IMG/VR virus record: IMGVR_UViG_3300019751_000009
Coordinates: 1 to 27,971 of that record
Source: a virus
Strand: one strand, 5' to 3'
DNA length: 27,971 bases
Under the pieces are notes generated by a model that saw only the letters and a program-made list of their open reading frames with translations, had not been told where the DNA came from and made no database searches. Shown here piece after piece: positions 1-7,136 of this stretch. Positions within the stretch are counted from its first letter, which is position 1, and each line of letters starts with the position of its first letter. A program made the position numbers and the translations under genes.

Positions 1-194
1 ATTGGTTATTATGAATAGGTATATATGAATCCCTGTATATGACATCGTATCAATGAATTTATTTGTATGAATTGCTGTGTATGTAATGATAGGTATTAAT
101 TCATATATATGTTTGACTCATTCACATGAATTGCTGTGTATGTATTCATATAGATGACCAAGTGAAAGCTGTGTATGAATTCATATATATGTTT
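1..194. repeat. ATGAAT-type repeat cluster upstream of the terminase genes
   Basis: This non-coding stretch holds six forward copies of ATGAAT (11, 25, 53, 67, 126, 175) and three inverted copies (99, 144, 179). Longer units repeat exactly: ATGAATTGCTGTGTATGTA at 67-85 and 126-144, and AATTCATATATATGTTT at 98-114 and 178-194. GCTGTGTATG occurs three times (74, 133, 168), and ATGAATTCAT at 175-184 is a perfect 10-bp palindrome. Two pairs of copies are 14 bp apart (11/25 and 53/67). All reading frames are broken by stops. The position just before terS suggests binding sites for terminase (a packaging start), for a regulator or for a replication initiator, but the sequence does not decide between these. 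Confidence 0.75.
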
Positions 195-345
195 ATCCCT
201 GAAAGAACGATGCCACCCCACCCTTTTTGTACAAAGCATATCCCGGGAAACTAACCCGTGTATAAAATTATTATTTTTTCAACCTAGAGGCCCAGATTCC
301 GGCACACAGATTTCGGCCTAAGAAAATAAAAGTAGGATAATACAC
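195..345. other. Non-coding spacer, no recognised feature
   Basis: No open frame, tRNA or convincing terminator was seen. A small GC-richer island (about 281-320) contains two GGCC-containing arms that could form a 5-bp stem, but its loop is over 20 nt and no U-run follows. The stretch separates the repeat cluster from the promoter and operator-like block before terS. Confidence 0.5.
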
Positions 346-351
346 TTCATA

Positions 352-360
352 TGGTATAAT
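352..360 (+). promoter_or_regulatory. Extended -10 promoter element (upstream copy)
   Basis: TGGTATAAT matches the bacterial extended -10 consensus (TG, one base, TATAAT). The following bases ATTG make a 13-nt block that matches the second element at 488-500 in 12 positions. No good -35 hexamer lies about 17 bp upstream, which is usual for extended -10 promoters. It would drive the rightward late operon starting with terS, with an initiation point near 367. Confidence 0.5.
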
Positions 361-480
361 ATTGTTTTAATTTTAGTTAAATGCTTAAACATACCTAGAC
401 TTCTAGTGCAGATATACTATATATAATTTACTACTAGAAACAATCACTAGAATATTCTAGGTAAAGACTAAAACAATATT
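358..480. repeat. Nested inverted repeats around a 14-bp palindrome (operator-like)
   Basis: The outer arms are a perfect 12-bp inverted repeat: AATATTGTTTTA at 358-369 and its complement at 469-480. The inner arms ACCTAGACTTCTAGTG (393-408) and CACTAGAATATTCTAGGT (445-462) are an imperfect inverted repeat. The right inner arm contains the perfect palindrome CTAGAATATTCTAG (447-460), and the left contains a near palindrome CTAGACTTCTAG (395-406). ACTAGAA is also repeated directly at 433 and 446. The block lies between the two extended -10 elements, so a dimeric regulator site or a leader-RNA fold are both plausible. Confidence 0.6.
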
Positions 481-487
481 TAAATTC

Positions 488-496
488 TGGTATAAT
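488..496 (+). promoter_or_regulatory. Extended -10 promoter element next to the terS start
   Basis: A second TGGTATAAT sits 9 nt before the terS ATG at 506. Transcription would be expected to start about 7 nt downstream of the element, near 503, giving an mRNA with almost no leader. No Shine-Dalgarno sequence precedes the ATG, which fits leaderless translation from this promoter. The similarity to the upstream copy supports a real element rather than a chance AT-rich match. Confidence 0.5.
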
Positions 497-505
497 ACTG
501 AACTT

Positions 506-1093
506 ATGGCAAACAAAGGTACAATTTCTGTAGATTCTGAAGAAGAAATTAGAGAAATAGAAAAAGAATTAGAAGAAGAGCTCCGTTATGCGGTAGCATC
601 TGCTAAAGGTATAGTTCCTGCTGATGCTGTATTAAAGATTGAGCGTAAAAAAGGCAGACCGACTGGTGGACTTAGTGCAGAATCTAAGTCAGCAGGTGGT
701 AAAAAGTCTAGAATCAAAAGAGGACAGACGTATAAACCTACAGATGACGATTATTCTAAAGTAGAAGAGATGGTTACTATAGGATTAGACCAACATACTA
801 TAGCCAAAGTCATGGGTATTAGTAATGCCACACTAAATAAATATTATGCACACAATTTAGCAGTAGGTAAAGAGAAACGCACCGCCCGAGTTGCAGGTGT
901 AGCCTACGAAATGGCAGTCAGTGGGGAATCTCCTAGTATGACTACGTTTTGGTTAAAGACTCAGGCCGGATGGTCTCCGAAACACCACGTTGTTGTAGAA
1001 GATAGACAGTTTGACATACAATGGGCCAGCGATGAGGCTGACATTGCAGACGCAAATCAAATATTAAGGAACAAGGATAGCAAAGTACACTAG
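506..1093 (+). CDS. terS: Terminase small subunit (putative)
   Basis: The 195-aa product is read as the DNA-recognition subunit of the packaging motor. It has an acidic helical N-terminus (about 10-30), a basic linker rich in Lys and Arg (about 47-72), and a helix-turn-helix-like segment at about 83-115 (GLDQHTIAKVMGISNATLNK). A conserved-looking stretch, PSMTTFWLKTQAGW (143-156), follows and is typical of phage small terminases. It directly precedes the large terminase with a 5-nt gap, the usual order. There is no Shine-Dalgarno sequence at the ATG, and an extended -10 lies 9 nt upstream. Small terminases diverge fast, so the call rests on the HTH, the tail motif and the context. Confidence 0.8.
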   Translation: MANKGTISVDSEEEIREIEKELEEELRYAVASAKGIVPADAVLKIERKKGRPTGGLSAESKSAGGKKSRIKRGQTYKPTDDDYSKVEEMVTIGLDQHTIAKVMGISNATLNKYYAHNLAVGKEKRTARVAGVAYEMAVSGESPSMTTFWLKTQAGWSPKHHVVVEDRQFDIQWASDEADIADANQILRNKDSKVH

Positions 1094-1098
1094 TATTT

Positions 1099-2388
1099 AT
1101 GCAAGAGGAGAGGAAATCCATAGTAATTCCCTATACACCTAGGGATTTACAGAAACACTTACATACTAATCTAGATAGATTTAATGTTGTTGTATGTCAC
1201 AGGCGATTTGGTAAGACTGTGTTTGCTATAAACCAGCTCATAAAGAGTTCTGTAGAAGATATACAAGCCGGCAAAAGACAGCCACGCTATGCATACATAG
1301 CACCGCTATTTAAGCAGGCAAAGACAGTAGCATGGGATGAATTAAAAAGATTGTGCTCTGTATTTCCCGAAGTAAAGTTTAACGAGGCAGAACTAAGAGC
1401 CGACTTTATGGGAGCGAGGATACAGCTATACGGTGCAGACAATTACGACACTCTCAGGGGAATTTATTTAGACGGGGTAGTGCTTGATGAGTACGCTCAG
1501 ATGAATCCTAAGATGTTTTCTGAGGTTATAAGACCGGCACTATCAGATAGAAAGGGGTATGCCATATTTATTGGTACACCTAAAGGGAAAAACGAATTTT
1601 ATGATTTATACCACTCAGCACCGGATAGGAAGGGATGGGCCAGATTCTTATATAAGGCGAGTGAAACAGGGATACTAGACGATGAAGAGCTTGAACTTGC
1701 GAAACAAGATATGGCAGAGACTGAATTTGAACAAGAATACGAGTGTTCTTGGTCTGCTGCACTTAGAGGTGCGTATTATGCTAAAGAGATTGAAACTGCT
1801 TATGATGAAGACCGAGTGGGGAAAGTCCCTTATGACCCGTCTAAACAAGTAGTAACAGCATGGGACCTTGGGGTCTCAGACGCAACTAGCATATGGTTCT
1901 GTCAGTTTATAGGTAAAGCAGTACACGTTATAGATTATTATGAAAACTCTAATGAAGGACTGCCTCACTATATAGAGGTACTTAATAGAAAGGGTTATCA
2001 TTATGGTGCACACATAGCACCACACGACATAGTAGTTAGAGAATTTTCTACTGGTAAGTCAAGGCGAGACCTAGCATTTGACCTAGGCATTGACTTCCAA
2101 GTAGCACCAAAGTTAAAAGTTATGGATGGTATTGACACTACCAGAACTTTTTTAAACAAGTGTTGGTTTGATGCAGAAAACACTAAGAAAGGACTAGAAG
2201 CATTACTACAATATAGAAGTAGTTATGATGACAAGAAAAAGATATGGTCACAAAGACCAGTCCACGATTGGACATCACACGCAAGCGATGCGTTCAGGTA
2301 CTTGTGTATAACAGATGTAGTGTTTACAGGTAATGATAGTGTCTGGGGAAGGGAACTCCCTGAGACTGATTTAAGTTGGATAGTATAG
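1099..2388 (+). CDS. terL: Terminase large subunit
   Basis: This 429-aa ATPase-nuclease pumps DNA into the prohead and cuts concatemers. The Walker A variant CHRRFGKT is at 33-40. Walker B GVVLDEY is at 126-132 with D130 and E131. A motif III-like FIGTPKG is at 158-164. The RNase H-like nuclease domain shows the expected acidic residues: D256 in TAWDLG, D310 in HIAPHD, and D397 in SHASDAF. Length is normal for the family. The ATG follows the terS stop by 5 nt without a good ribosome site; an AGAGGAGAGG stretch lies just inside the gene (codons 3-6), but no standard start codon in this frame follows it closely. Confidence 0.96.
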   Translation: MQEERKSIVIPYTPRDLQKHLHTNLDRFNVVVCHRRFGKTVFAINQLIKSSVEDIQAGKRQPRYAYIAPLFKQAKTVAWDELKRLCSVFPEVKFNEAELRADFMGARIQLYGADNYDTLRGIYLDGVVLDEYAQMNPKMFSEVIRPALSDRKGYAIFIGTPKGKNEFYDLYHSAPDRKGWARFLYKASETGILDDEELELAKQDMAETEFEQEYECSWSAALRGAYYAKEIETAYDEDRVGKVPYDPSKQVVTAWDLGVSDATSIWFCQFIGKAVHVIDYYENSNEGLPHYIEVLNRKGYHYGAHIAPHDIVVREFSTGKSRRDLAFDLGIDFQVAPKLKVMDGIDTTRTFLNKCWFDAENTKKGLEALLQYRSSYDDKKKIWSQRPVHDWTSHASDAFRYLCITDVVFTGNDSVWGRELPETDLSWIV

Positions 2389-2396
2389 GAGAAGAT

Positions 2397-2534
2397 ATGA
2401 ATCCGAAATGGTTAGAAAATAAAATATTAGAAATGGCACAGGACATAAAGGACATCAAACACATTATGAAAGCAGTCAGTATGTCCACGCCACCACTTAA
2501 AGAAACAAAAGAACCTATTAATAAAGGTAAATAA
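2397..2534 (+). CDS. Small conserved-position protein between terL and portal
   Basis: A 45-aa open frame has a strong AGGAG at 2387-2391, 5 nt before its ATG. The Shine-Dalgarno overlaps the terL stop codon. The product starts MNPKWLENKILEMAQDIKDI and looks like a short amphipathic helix or coiled coil, followed by a Lys/Pro-rich polar tail. It fills an otherwise unexplained gap in a tightly packed operon and ends 3 nt before the portal ATG. I do not recognise the family. A small packaging or portal partner is possible from position alone. Confidence 0.75.
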   Translation: MNPKWLENKILEMAQDIKDIKHIMKAVSMSTPPLKETKEPINKGK

Positions 2535-2537
2535 TTT

Positions 2538-4571
2538 ATGGCTAAAATGACAAAGCGTGAGCTATCTGCTCACTTAGAGCAAGAGATTAACTCTGCTTTA
2601 GGTTATAAAGATGGAAAGCTCACAGAGCAACGCTCTGATGCATTAGACCGATACTACGGTAAAAGGTATGGTAACGAGCAAGAAGGTCGCTCACAGATTG
2701 TCACAAGAGATGTAGCCGATGTAATAGAATGGATTATGCCTAGCCTTATGAAGATATTTACTTCGGGCGATAAGGTAGTACAGTTTGAACCACAAGGTCC
2801 AGAAGATGTAGAGATGGCAAAGCAGTCTACTGATTATGTTAATCATGTAATCATGAGACAAAACCCAGGATTTTCTATTATATACCAATGGTTTAAAGAC
2901 GCATTACTACAAAAAAATGGTATAGTCAAACACTATTGGGATGACAGTAGTGAAACATTAAGAGAAGAGTATAAGAACTTAACAGAAGAAGAGTTTACTG
3001 CCCTTTTAATGGATGACAATGTCGAAATAAAAGAACATACAGAAAATGGTTTAGAAGATGAAATGTCTTTAGAGCCAGTAACACACGATGCTGTAGTAAA
3101 CAGAACATATGAAGATGGTCAGGTTAGAATAGAACCTGTACCACCAGAAGAATTTTTAATTGACAAATATGCTAAGACAATTGATACCGCAAGGTTTGTC
3201 GCTCATAGAGTAAAAAGAACTAAGTCAGAGTTAATACAACAAGGTTATCCCAAGTCTAAAATTGAAAATGTATTCAGTAATGACGAAGCGGATTACAAAG
3301 CTGAAAGACTTTCTAGATTCTCACACGAGCAAGACAACTCACCAGAAGGTGACATTGATGATGGAGTCTGGGTTACAGAATGCTACTTAAGAGTAGACTA
3401 TGATAACGATGGTATTGCTGAATTAAGAAAAGTAACGAAGGTTGGAGATGAACTGTTAGATAATGAGGCTGTGGATAGTGTTCCCTTCTCCTCCCTTACA
3501 CCTATACCAATGCCTCATAAGTTTTACGGTCTGAGTATTTATGACTTAATCTCCGACCTTCAACTAATTAAGACTACATTAATGCGTAACTTGTTAGACA
3601 ACATGTACCTAACAAACAATGGGCGATACGAGGTAGTCGAAGGTCAAGCAAATTTAGATGACCTAATGACTTCTAGACCGGGTGGTATTGTAAGAGTACG
3701 CACACCGGGTGCTGTCAACCCTTTGGGAACACCACAATTAGATGCTAACTCATTCAACATGCTAGGATACTTAGACAGTATCAGAGAAGAAAGAACAGGA
3801 GTTAGTAAGAATTCAATGGGTCTATCTGAAGGTGGATTAAAATCTCACCAAACTGCTACAGGTGTTGGTCAAGTAATGACAGCAGCACAGCAGAAAATAG
3901 AATTAATAGCCAGAATATTTGCAGAAACAGGTATGAAAGACCTAGCAAACTCTGTTTATATGTTAGTACAAAAGTTTGAAAAGCCAGAAAAGCTAGTTCG
4001 TTTAAATAACAAATGGACTACATTATACCCACATGAGTGGAAATCTAAAATGGATTGCACTGCACAGGTTGGTTTAGGTTTTGGTAATAAGGACATGAAC
4101 CTAATGCACTTAGGCAGGTTGTCACAAACAATACAAATGATTGCACAACATCCACAAGCAGGGATGTTGTTAAAGCCTAAGAACATATACAATCTAGTAG
4201 CCGAGCAGATAAAAGCTATGGGCATGAAGAATGTAGATGACTTTATTACAGACCCCGGAGACCAACAAGTTCCACAACAACAAGGTCCTACTCCTGAGCA
4301 ACAGGCTAAACAAGCAGAAGCACAATTGAAACAACAAGAGCTTCAAGTTAAAATGCAAAAGATACAGCAAGAGTCTGAACTTAAACAGCAAGAAATGCAA
4401 ATTGATGCACAAATAGCACAGCAGGACTTAGAGCTTAAGAAACAAGAAGCTACTGTAGAAATGCAAATTAAAGCACAAGAGCTTGAGATTAAGAAAGCAG
4501 AACTTGCACTTAAACAACAAGAGCTTGTATTAGAAAGAGAGCAAGAACGAGCAGTTAAAATAGGGAACTAA
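2538..4571 (+). CDS. Portal protein
   Basis: The 677-aa product is read as the dodecameric portal at the capsid vertex through which DNA enters and leaves. N-terminal features common in P22/SU10-type portals include an RSDALDRYYGK stretch (about 33-43), the segment RSQIVTRDVADVIEWIMPSL (about 51-70) and FTSGDKVVQFEP. A mid-region LRKVTKVG and a segment around SGLKSHQTATGV follow. The last about 100 residues (from about 575) are an extremely Gln/Glu/Lys-rich helical repeat, predicted as a long coiled coil. Gene order (terminase, portal, scaffold, capsid) supports the call strongly. Confidence 0.92.
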   Translation: MAKMTKRELSAHLEQEINSALGYKDGKLTEQRSDALDRYYGKRYGNEQEGRSQIVTRDVADVIEWIMPSLMKIFTSGDKVVQFEPQGPEDVEMAKQSTDYVNHVIMRQNPGFSIIYQWFKDALLQKNGIVKHYWDDSSETLREEYKNLTEEEFTALLMDDNVEIKEHTENGLEDEMSLEPVTHDAVVNRTYEDGQVRIEPVPPEEFLIDKYAKTIDTARFVAHRVKRTKSELIQQGYPKSKIENVFSNDEADYKAERLSRFSHEQDNSPEGDIDDGVWVTECYLRVDYDNDGIAELRKVTKVGDELLDNEAVDSVPFSSLTPIPMPHKFYGLSIYDLISDLQLIKTTLMRNLLDNMYLTNNGRYEVVEGQANLDDLMTSRPGGIVRVRTPGAVNPLGTPQLDANSFNMLGYLDSIREERTGVSKNSMGLSEGGLKSHQTATGVGQVMTAAQQKIELIARIFAETGMKDLANSVYMLVQKFEKPEKLVRLNNKWTTLYPHEWKSKMDCTAQVGLGFGNKDMNLMHLGRLSQTIQMIAQHPQAGMLLKPKNIYNLVAEQIKAMGMKNVDDFITDPGDQQVPQQQGPTPEQQAKQAEAQLKQQELQVKMQKIQQESELKQQEMQIDAQIAQQDLELKKQEATVEMQIKAQELEIKKAELALKQQELVLEREQERAVKIGN

Positions 4572-4573
4572 TT

Positions 4574-4831
4574 ATGGGAAAGGGAGAAGAGATAGCAAGG
4601 GCAGACCAAGCCAAACAAATTTTAGAACATCCTCTATATGTAGAGGCTCTAGCCACAGTCAAAGAAGCGTTAGTACAACACTTGTTAGACACCAGAGTTG
4701 CCGAAGAAGTGGAAAGAGATAGATTGTATATAACAATTAAAGCATTGGATTTAGTTAATCAACATATAACTTCAGTGCTTGAAACAGGCAAACTTGCTGA
4801 AAGGGAGCAAGAAGATTTTTTAACACAGTAG
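4574..4831 (+). CDS. Conserved small helical protein after portal
   Basis: The 85-aa, charged, all-helical product starts 2 nt after the portal stop. It contains EEIARADQAKQILEHPLY and a long heptad-like stretch ending in EREQEDF. It has no Cys, no signal peptide and no membrane segment. A weak AGGGA lies before the ATG. I have seen similar small proteins between portal and scaffold in marine podovirus-like genomes, without an assigned role. Position suggests a part in procapsid assembly. Confidence 0.75.
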   Translation: MGKGEEIARADQAKQILEHPLYVEALATVKEALVQHLLDTRVAEEVERDRLYITIKALDLVNQHITSVLETGKLAEREQEDFLTQ

Positions 4832-4844
4832 AGGAGAACAGCCT

Positions 4845-5885
4845 ATGGATTCCGTAGAGAACACCCAAGAAGGTAGATTTGAAAGAGCACAACAAGGTTC
4901 AGCAGAAGATGCTGCAAACCAAATCCTTAACATGTGGGACTCACAAGAGCAAACCGCAAGCGAGGAAACCGATACCCCTGTTGACGAGGAAGTGGTAGAG
5001 GATACAGAGGAAGCTGAAGAGGTAGAAGAAGAAGCCCCCGAAGAAGAAGAAGAAGAAGGACAAGCTGAAGAAGAAACCGAAGAAGAGGTAGAAGAAGAAG
5101 AGTTTGATGTAGTAGCCGAAGAAGATTTAAAGTACACCATTAAGGTAGACGGAGAAGAATTAGAGGTTGGTATTGAAGAACTTAAAAACGGATACCAAAG
5201 GCAAGCTGACTATACTCGTAAGTCTCAAGCATTAGCAGAGCAGCGTAAGGAGACGGAGGCAATCCAGTCCGAGCGTCAAAGGCTAGAGCAAGAGAGGCAA
5301 ATGTACGCCAATGGCTTACAGATGTTGCAAGAGCAACAAAACAGCAAACTTCAAGAGTTTAAAGGTATTAATTGGGAAGAGCTAAAAAGCGAAGACCCAT
5401 ACCAATATATGCTCAAGAAGGATGAGTACAGAGACGCACAGGAAAAAGTACAAAACGTGCAACAACAGCAGATTCTTATACAACAAGAACGTGCTGAAGA
5501 AGCACAAAAGGCTAGAGCACATTTTGTTCAACAAGAATACAATAGACTAGTTGAGGCTTTACCTGAGTGGAAGGATAAAAACTCTACTGTAAAAAAAGAC
5601 GTGCAAGAGTACGCTAAATCAGTAGGCTTTTTGCCAGAAGAGATTAACCAGTTGGCAGACCACCGTAGTGTTCTAGTAATTAAGAAAGCTATGGAGTATG
5701 ATAAACTAACAACTAAGGTTGCTCCTAAGAAAAAAGCAGTTAAAAAAGTTCCTAAAGTACAAAAGTCTGGAAGAGGAAACTCTAAAGAAGATAGTGCTGC
5801 TGAGGCTATTAAGAAAAAGCGTGCAAGGTTACAGAAGTCAGGCAAACAACATGATGCCGCTTCTGTTTTTTATGATATGCTTTAA
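4845..5885 (+). CDS. Capsid scaffolding protein (putative)
   Basis: The 346-aa product sits just before the major capsid gene, the standard scaffold position. The N-terminus (about 38-90) is an extreme acidic tract, mostly Glu. A long Gln/Glu/Arg coiled coil follows (about 120-230), then a basic C-terminal region rich in Lys (about 285-335), typical of the coat-binding end of scaffolds. No enzyme motif is visible. The ribosome site AGAGGAGA lies close before the ATG. Scaffolds are poorly conserved, so the call is from composition and context. Confidence 0.85.
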   Translation: MDSVENTQEGRFERAQQGSAEDAANQILNMWDSQEQTASEETDTPVDEEVVEDTEEAEEVEEEAPEEEEEEGQAEEETEEEVEEEEFDVVAEEDLKYTIKVDGEELEVGIEELKNGYQRQADYTRKSQALAEQRKETEAIQSERQRLEQERQMYANGLQMLQEQQNSKLQEFKGINWEELKSEDPYQYMLKKDEYRDAQEKVQNVQQQQILIQQERAEEAQKARAHFVQQEYNRLVEALPEWKDKNSTVKKDVQEYAKSVGFLPEEINQLADHRSVLVIKKAMEYDKLTTKVAPKKKAVKKVPKVQKSGRGNSKEDSAAEAIKKKRARLQKSGKQHDAASVFYDML

Positions 5886-5897
5886 GGAGATAGGATA

Positions 5898-6800
5898 ATG
5901 CCTACGCAATTTAAGACATACGATGCAACAGCAATCCGTGAGGATTTGTCTGATGTAATCTATGATATTTCACCAACAGATACTCCATTTATGTCCAGCA
6001 TTGCTGGCAAGGGTTCAGTATCTAACACTCTATTTGAGTGGCAAACAGAAGCACTTGCTGCTGCTTCTGGAACTAACTACCACGTTGAAGGAGCTGCTGC
6101 TGGTACAGCTGCAACTACTGCGACTGTTCGTGCAACCAACCAAACACAAATCTCTAAAAAGGTTGTTGAGGTTACAGGTACTCACGAAACTGTAAACAAC
6201 GCTGGTAAAAAATCTGAGATGGCTCACCAACTCGCCAAGGCTTCTAAGGAGCTTAAGCGTGATATGGAAACTTCACTACTAGCTGACAACGCTGCTGCTG
6301 CGGGTAACGCATCTACAGCTCGTGAGACTCGTGGTGCTGCTAACTGGATTACAACTAGTGTTGTAGATGCAGGTACTAGTGGTTCACACGCTGCTATGAC
6401 TGAAGCTGACGTTCTAGCTGCTGCTGAAGCAGTATGGACACAAGGTGGAGAAGCCTCTACAATCTTACTAGGTGCGACTAACAAGAAGTTAATCACAGCT
6501 ATGTCAGGTCGTGCTGATTCGGTTCGCTCAGTAGCAGATAACAATATGACTATTCAAAACTCAGTTGATGTATATGTATCAGACTTTGGTACTTACAACA
6601 TTGTTATGGATAGATTCTGTGACCAAGACGTTGTATACTTCCTAGACCACGATATGTGGTCAGTTGATTACCTTCGTGATTTCCAAACTGTGGACATCGC
6701 TAAAGAAGGTGACTCAGAGAAGAAGATGCTTCTAGTTGAGTACGGTCTACGTTGTGGCAACGAAGCTGCTAACGCTAAGATTAGATACACTACAGGTTAA
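5898..6800 (+). CDS. Major capsid protein, SU10/DUF5309-like
   Basis: The 300-aa product forms the icosahedral shell (HK97-type fold expected). The N-terminal segment TYDATAIREDLSDVIYDISP followed by TDTPFMSSIAGKG matches my memory of the SU10-type (DUF5309) capsid family. The NTLFEWQTEAL stretch and later VYVSDFGTYNIVMDRF also fit. The gene has a good AAGGAGA ribosome site 12 nt from the scaffold stop. Codons here look more GC-rich at third positions than in neighbours, consistent with very high expression. A hairpin follows the stop codon. Confidence 0.93.
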   Translation: MPTQFKTYDATAIREDLSDVIYDISPTDTPFMSSIAGKGSVSNTLFEWQTEALAAASGTNYHVEGAAAGTAATTATVRATNQTQISKKVVEVTGTHETVNNAGKKSEMAHQLAKASKELKRDMETSLLADNAAAAGNASTARETRGAANWITTSVVDAGTSGSHAAMTEADVLAAAEAVWTQGGEASTILLGATNKKLITAMSGRADSVRSVADNNMTIQNSVDVYVSDFGTYNIVMDRFCDQDVVYFLDHDMWSVDYLRDFQTVDIAKEGDSEKKMLLVEYGLRCGNEAANAKIRYTTG

Positions 6801-6811
6801 TATAACCAACT

Positions 6812-6835
6812 ACCACCCTAGGCAACTGGGGTGGT
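6812..6835 (+). terminator. Hairpin after the major capsid gene (attenuator or processing site)
   Basis: ACCACCC (6812-6818) pairs perfectly with GGGTGGT (6829-6835) across a 10-nt loop. Only three U residues follow, so termination would be partial. It is the only clear GC-rich hairpin between genes in the window and sits directly after the capsid gene, where many phages reduce downstream transcription or stabilise capsid mRNA. It lies 8 nt before the next ATG and may also limit translation there. Confidence 0.6.
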
Positions 6836-6842
6836 TTACATT

Positions 6843-7136
6843 ATGGCACTTGATACAAAAATCATAACAAATTTAGATGGAAGTCTTACAATAGCTAGTC
6901 AGCAAGATGACAAGGTAGTTAAAAAACTAGCCGAGCTAAACACAAAAGATAAGTTCCATAACAGAAATACACAATACAAAGGTGACTCAGTAATGTCACA
7001 CAAAGTGGCAAGCATACCCCTAATCGTAGTAGAACAAATGATGAGAGAAGGTATATGGGGAAACCAAGAAAGAATGAAAGTCTGGATGAACGACCCAGCC
7101 AACGCTATGTGGCGAACTACTAAAGGAAAAGTATAA
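6843..7136 (+). CDS. Small protein between capsid and adaptor, unknown
   Basis: The 97-aa product starts MALDTKIITNLDGSLT. An upstream in-frame GTG at 6831 lies inside the hairpin stem and is rejected in favour of the ATG at 6843. The body includes KDKFHNRNTQYKGD, then IPLIVVEQMMREGIWGNQE, and ends in a Trp- and Met-rich stretch (KVWMNDPANAMWRT). It has no signal or membrane segment. It overlaps the adaptor gene by one base (TAATG). Position hints at a capsid-completion or decoration role, but I do not know the family. Confidence 0.75.
   Translation: MALDTKIITNLDGSLTIASQQDDKVVKKLAELNTKDKFHNRNTQYKGDSVMSHKVASIPLIVVEQMMREGIWGNQERMKVWMNDPANAMWRTTKGKV

Noticed and set aside
1-194. CRISPR array
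   Set aside because: The repeats are short, AT-rich, irregularly spaced and partly inverted, with no regular spacers and no cas genes.
281-321. Possible rho-independent terminator or small RNA in the leader
   Set aside because: Only about 5 bp of stem with a loop of more than 20 nt and no U-run.
4820-5140. Minus-strand Ser-rich open frame opposite the scaffold gene
   Set aside because: It is the mirror of the Glu-coding tract (GAA/GAG read backwards gives Ser/Phe/Leu codons) and has no ribosome site; a composition artefact.
5962-6195. Second + strand frame inside the capsid gene
   Set aside because: Leu-rich product out of frame inside a highly conserved gene, with no ribosome site; a shadow of the Ala/Thr-rich capsid codons.
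6831-6842. GTG start for the gene after the capsid gene
   Set aside because: The GTG is within the 3' arm of the hairpin and has no spaced ribosome site; the ATG at 6843 is a better start.
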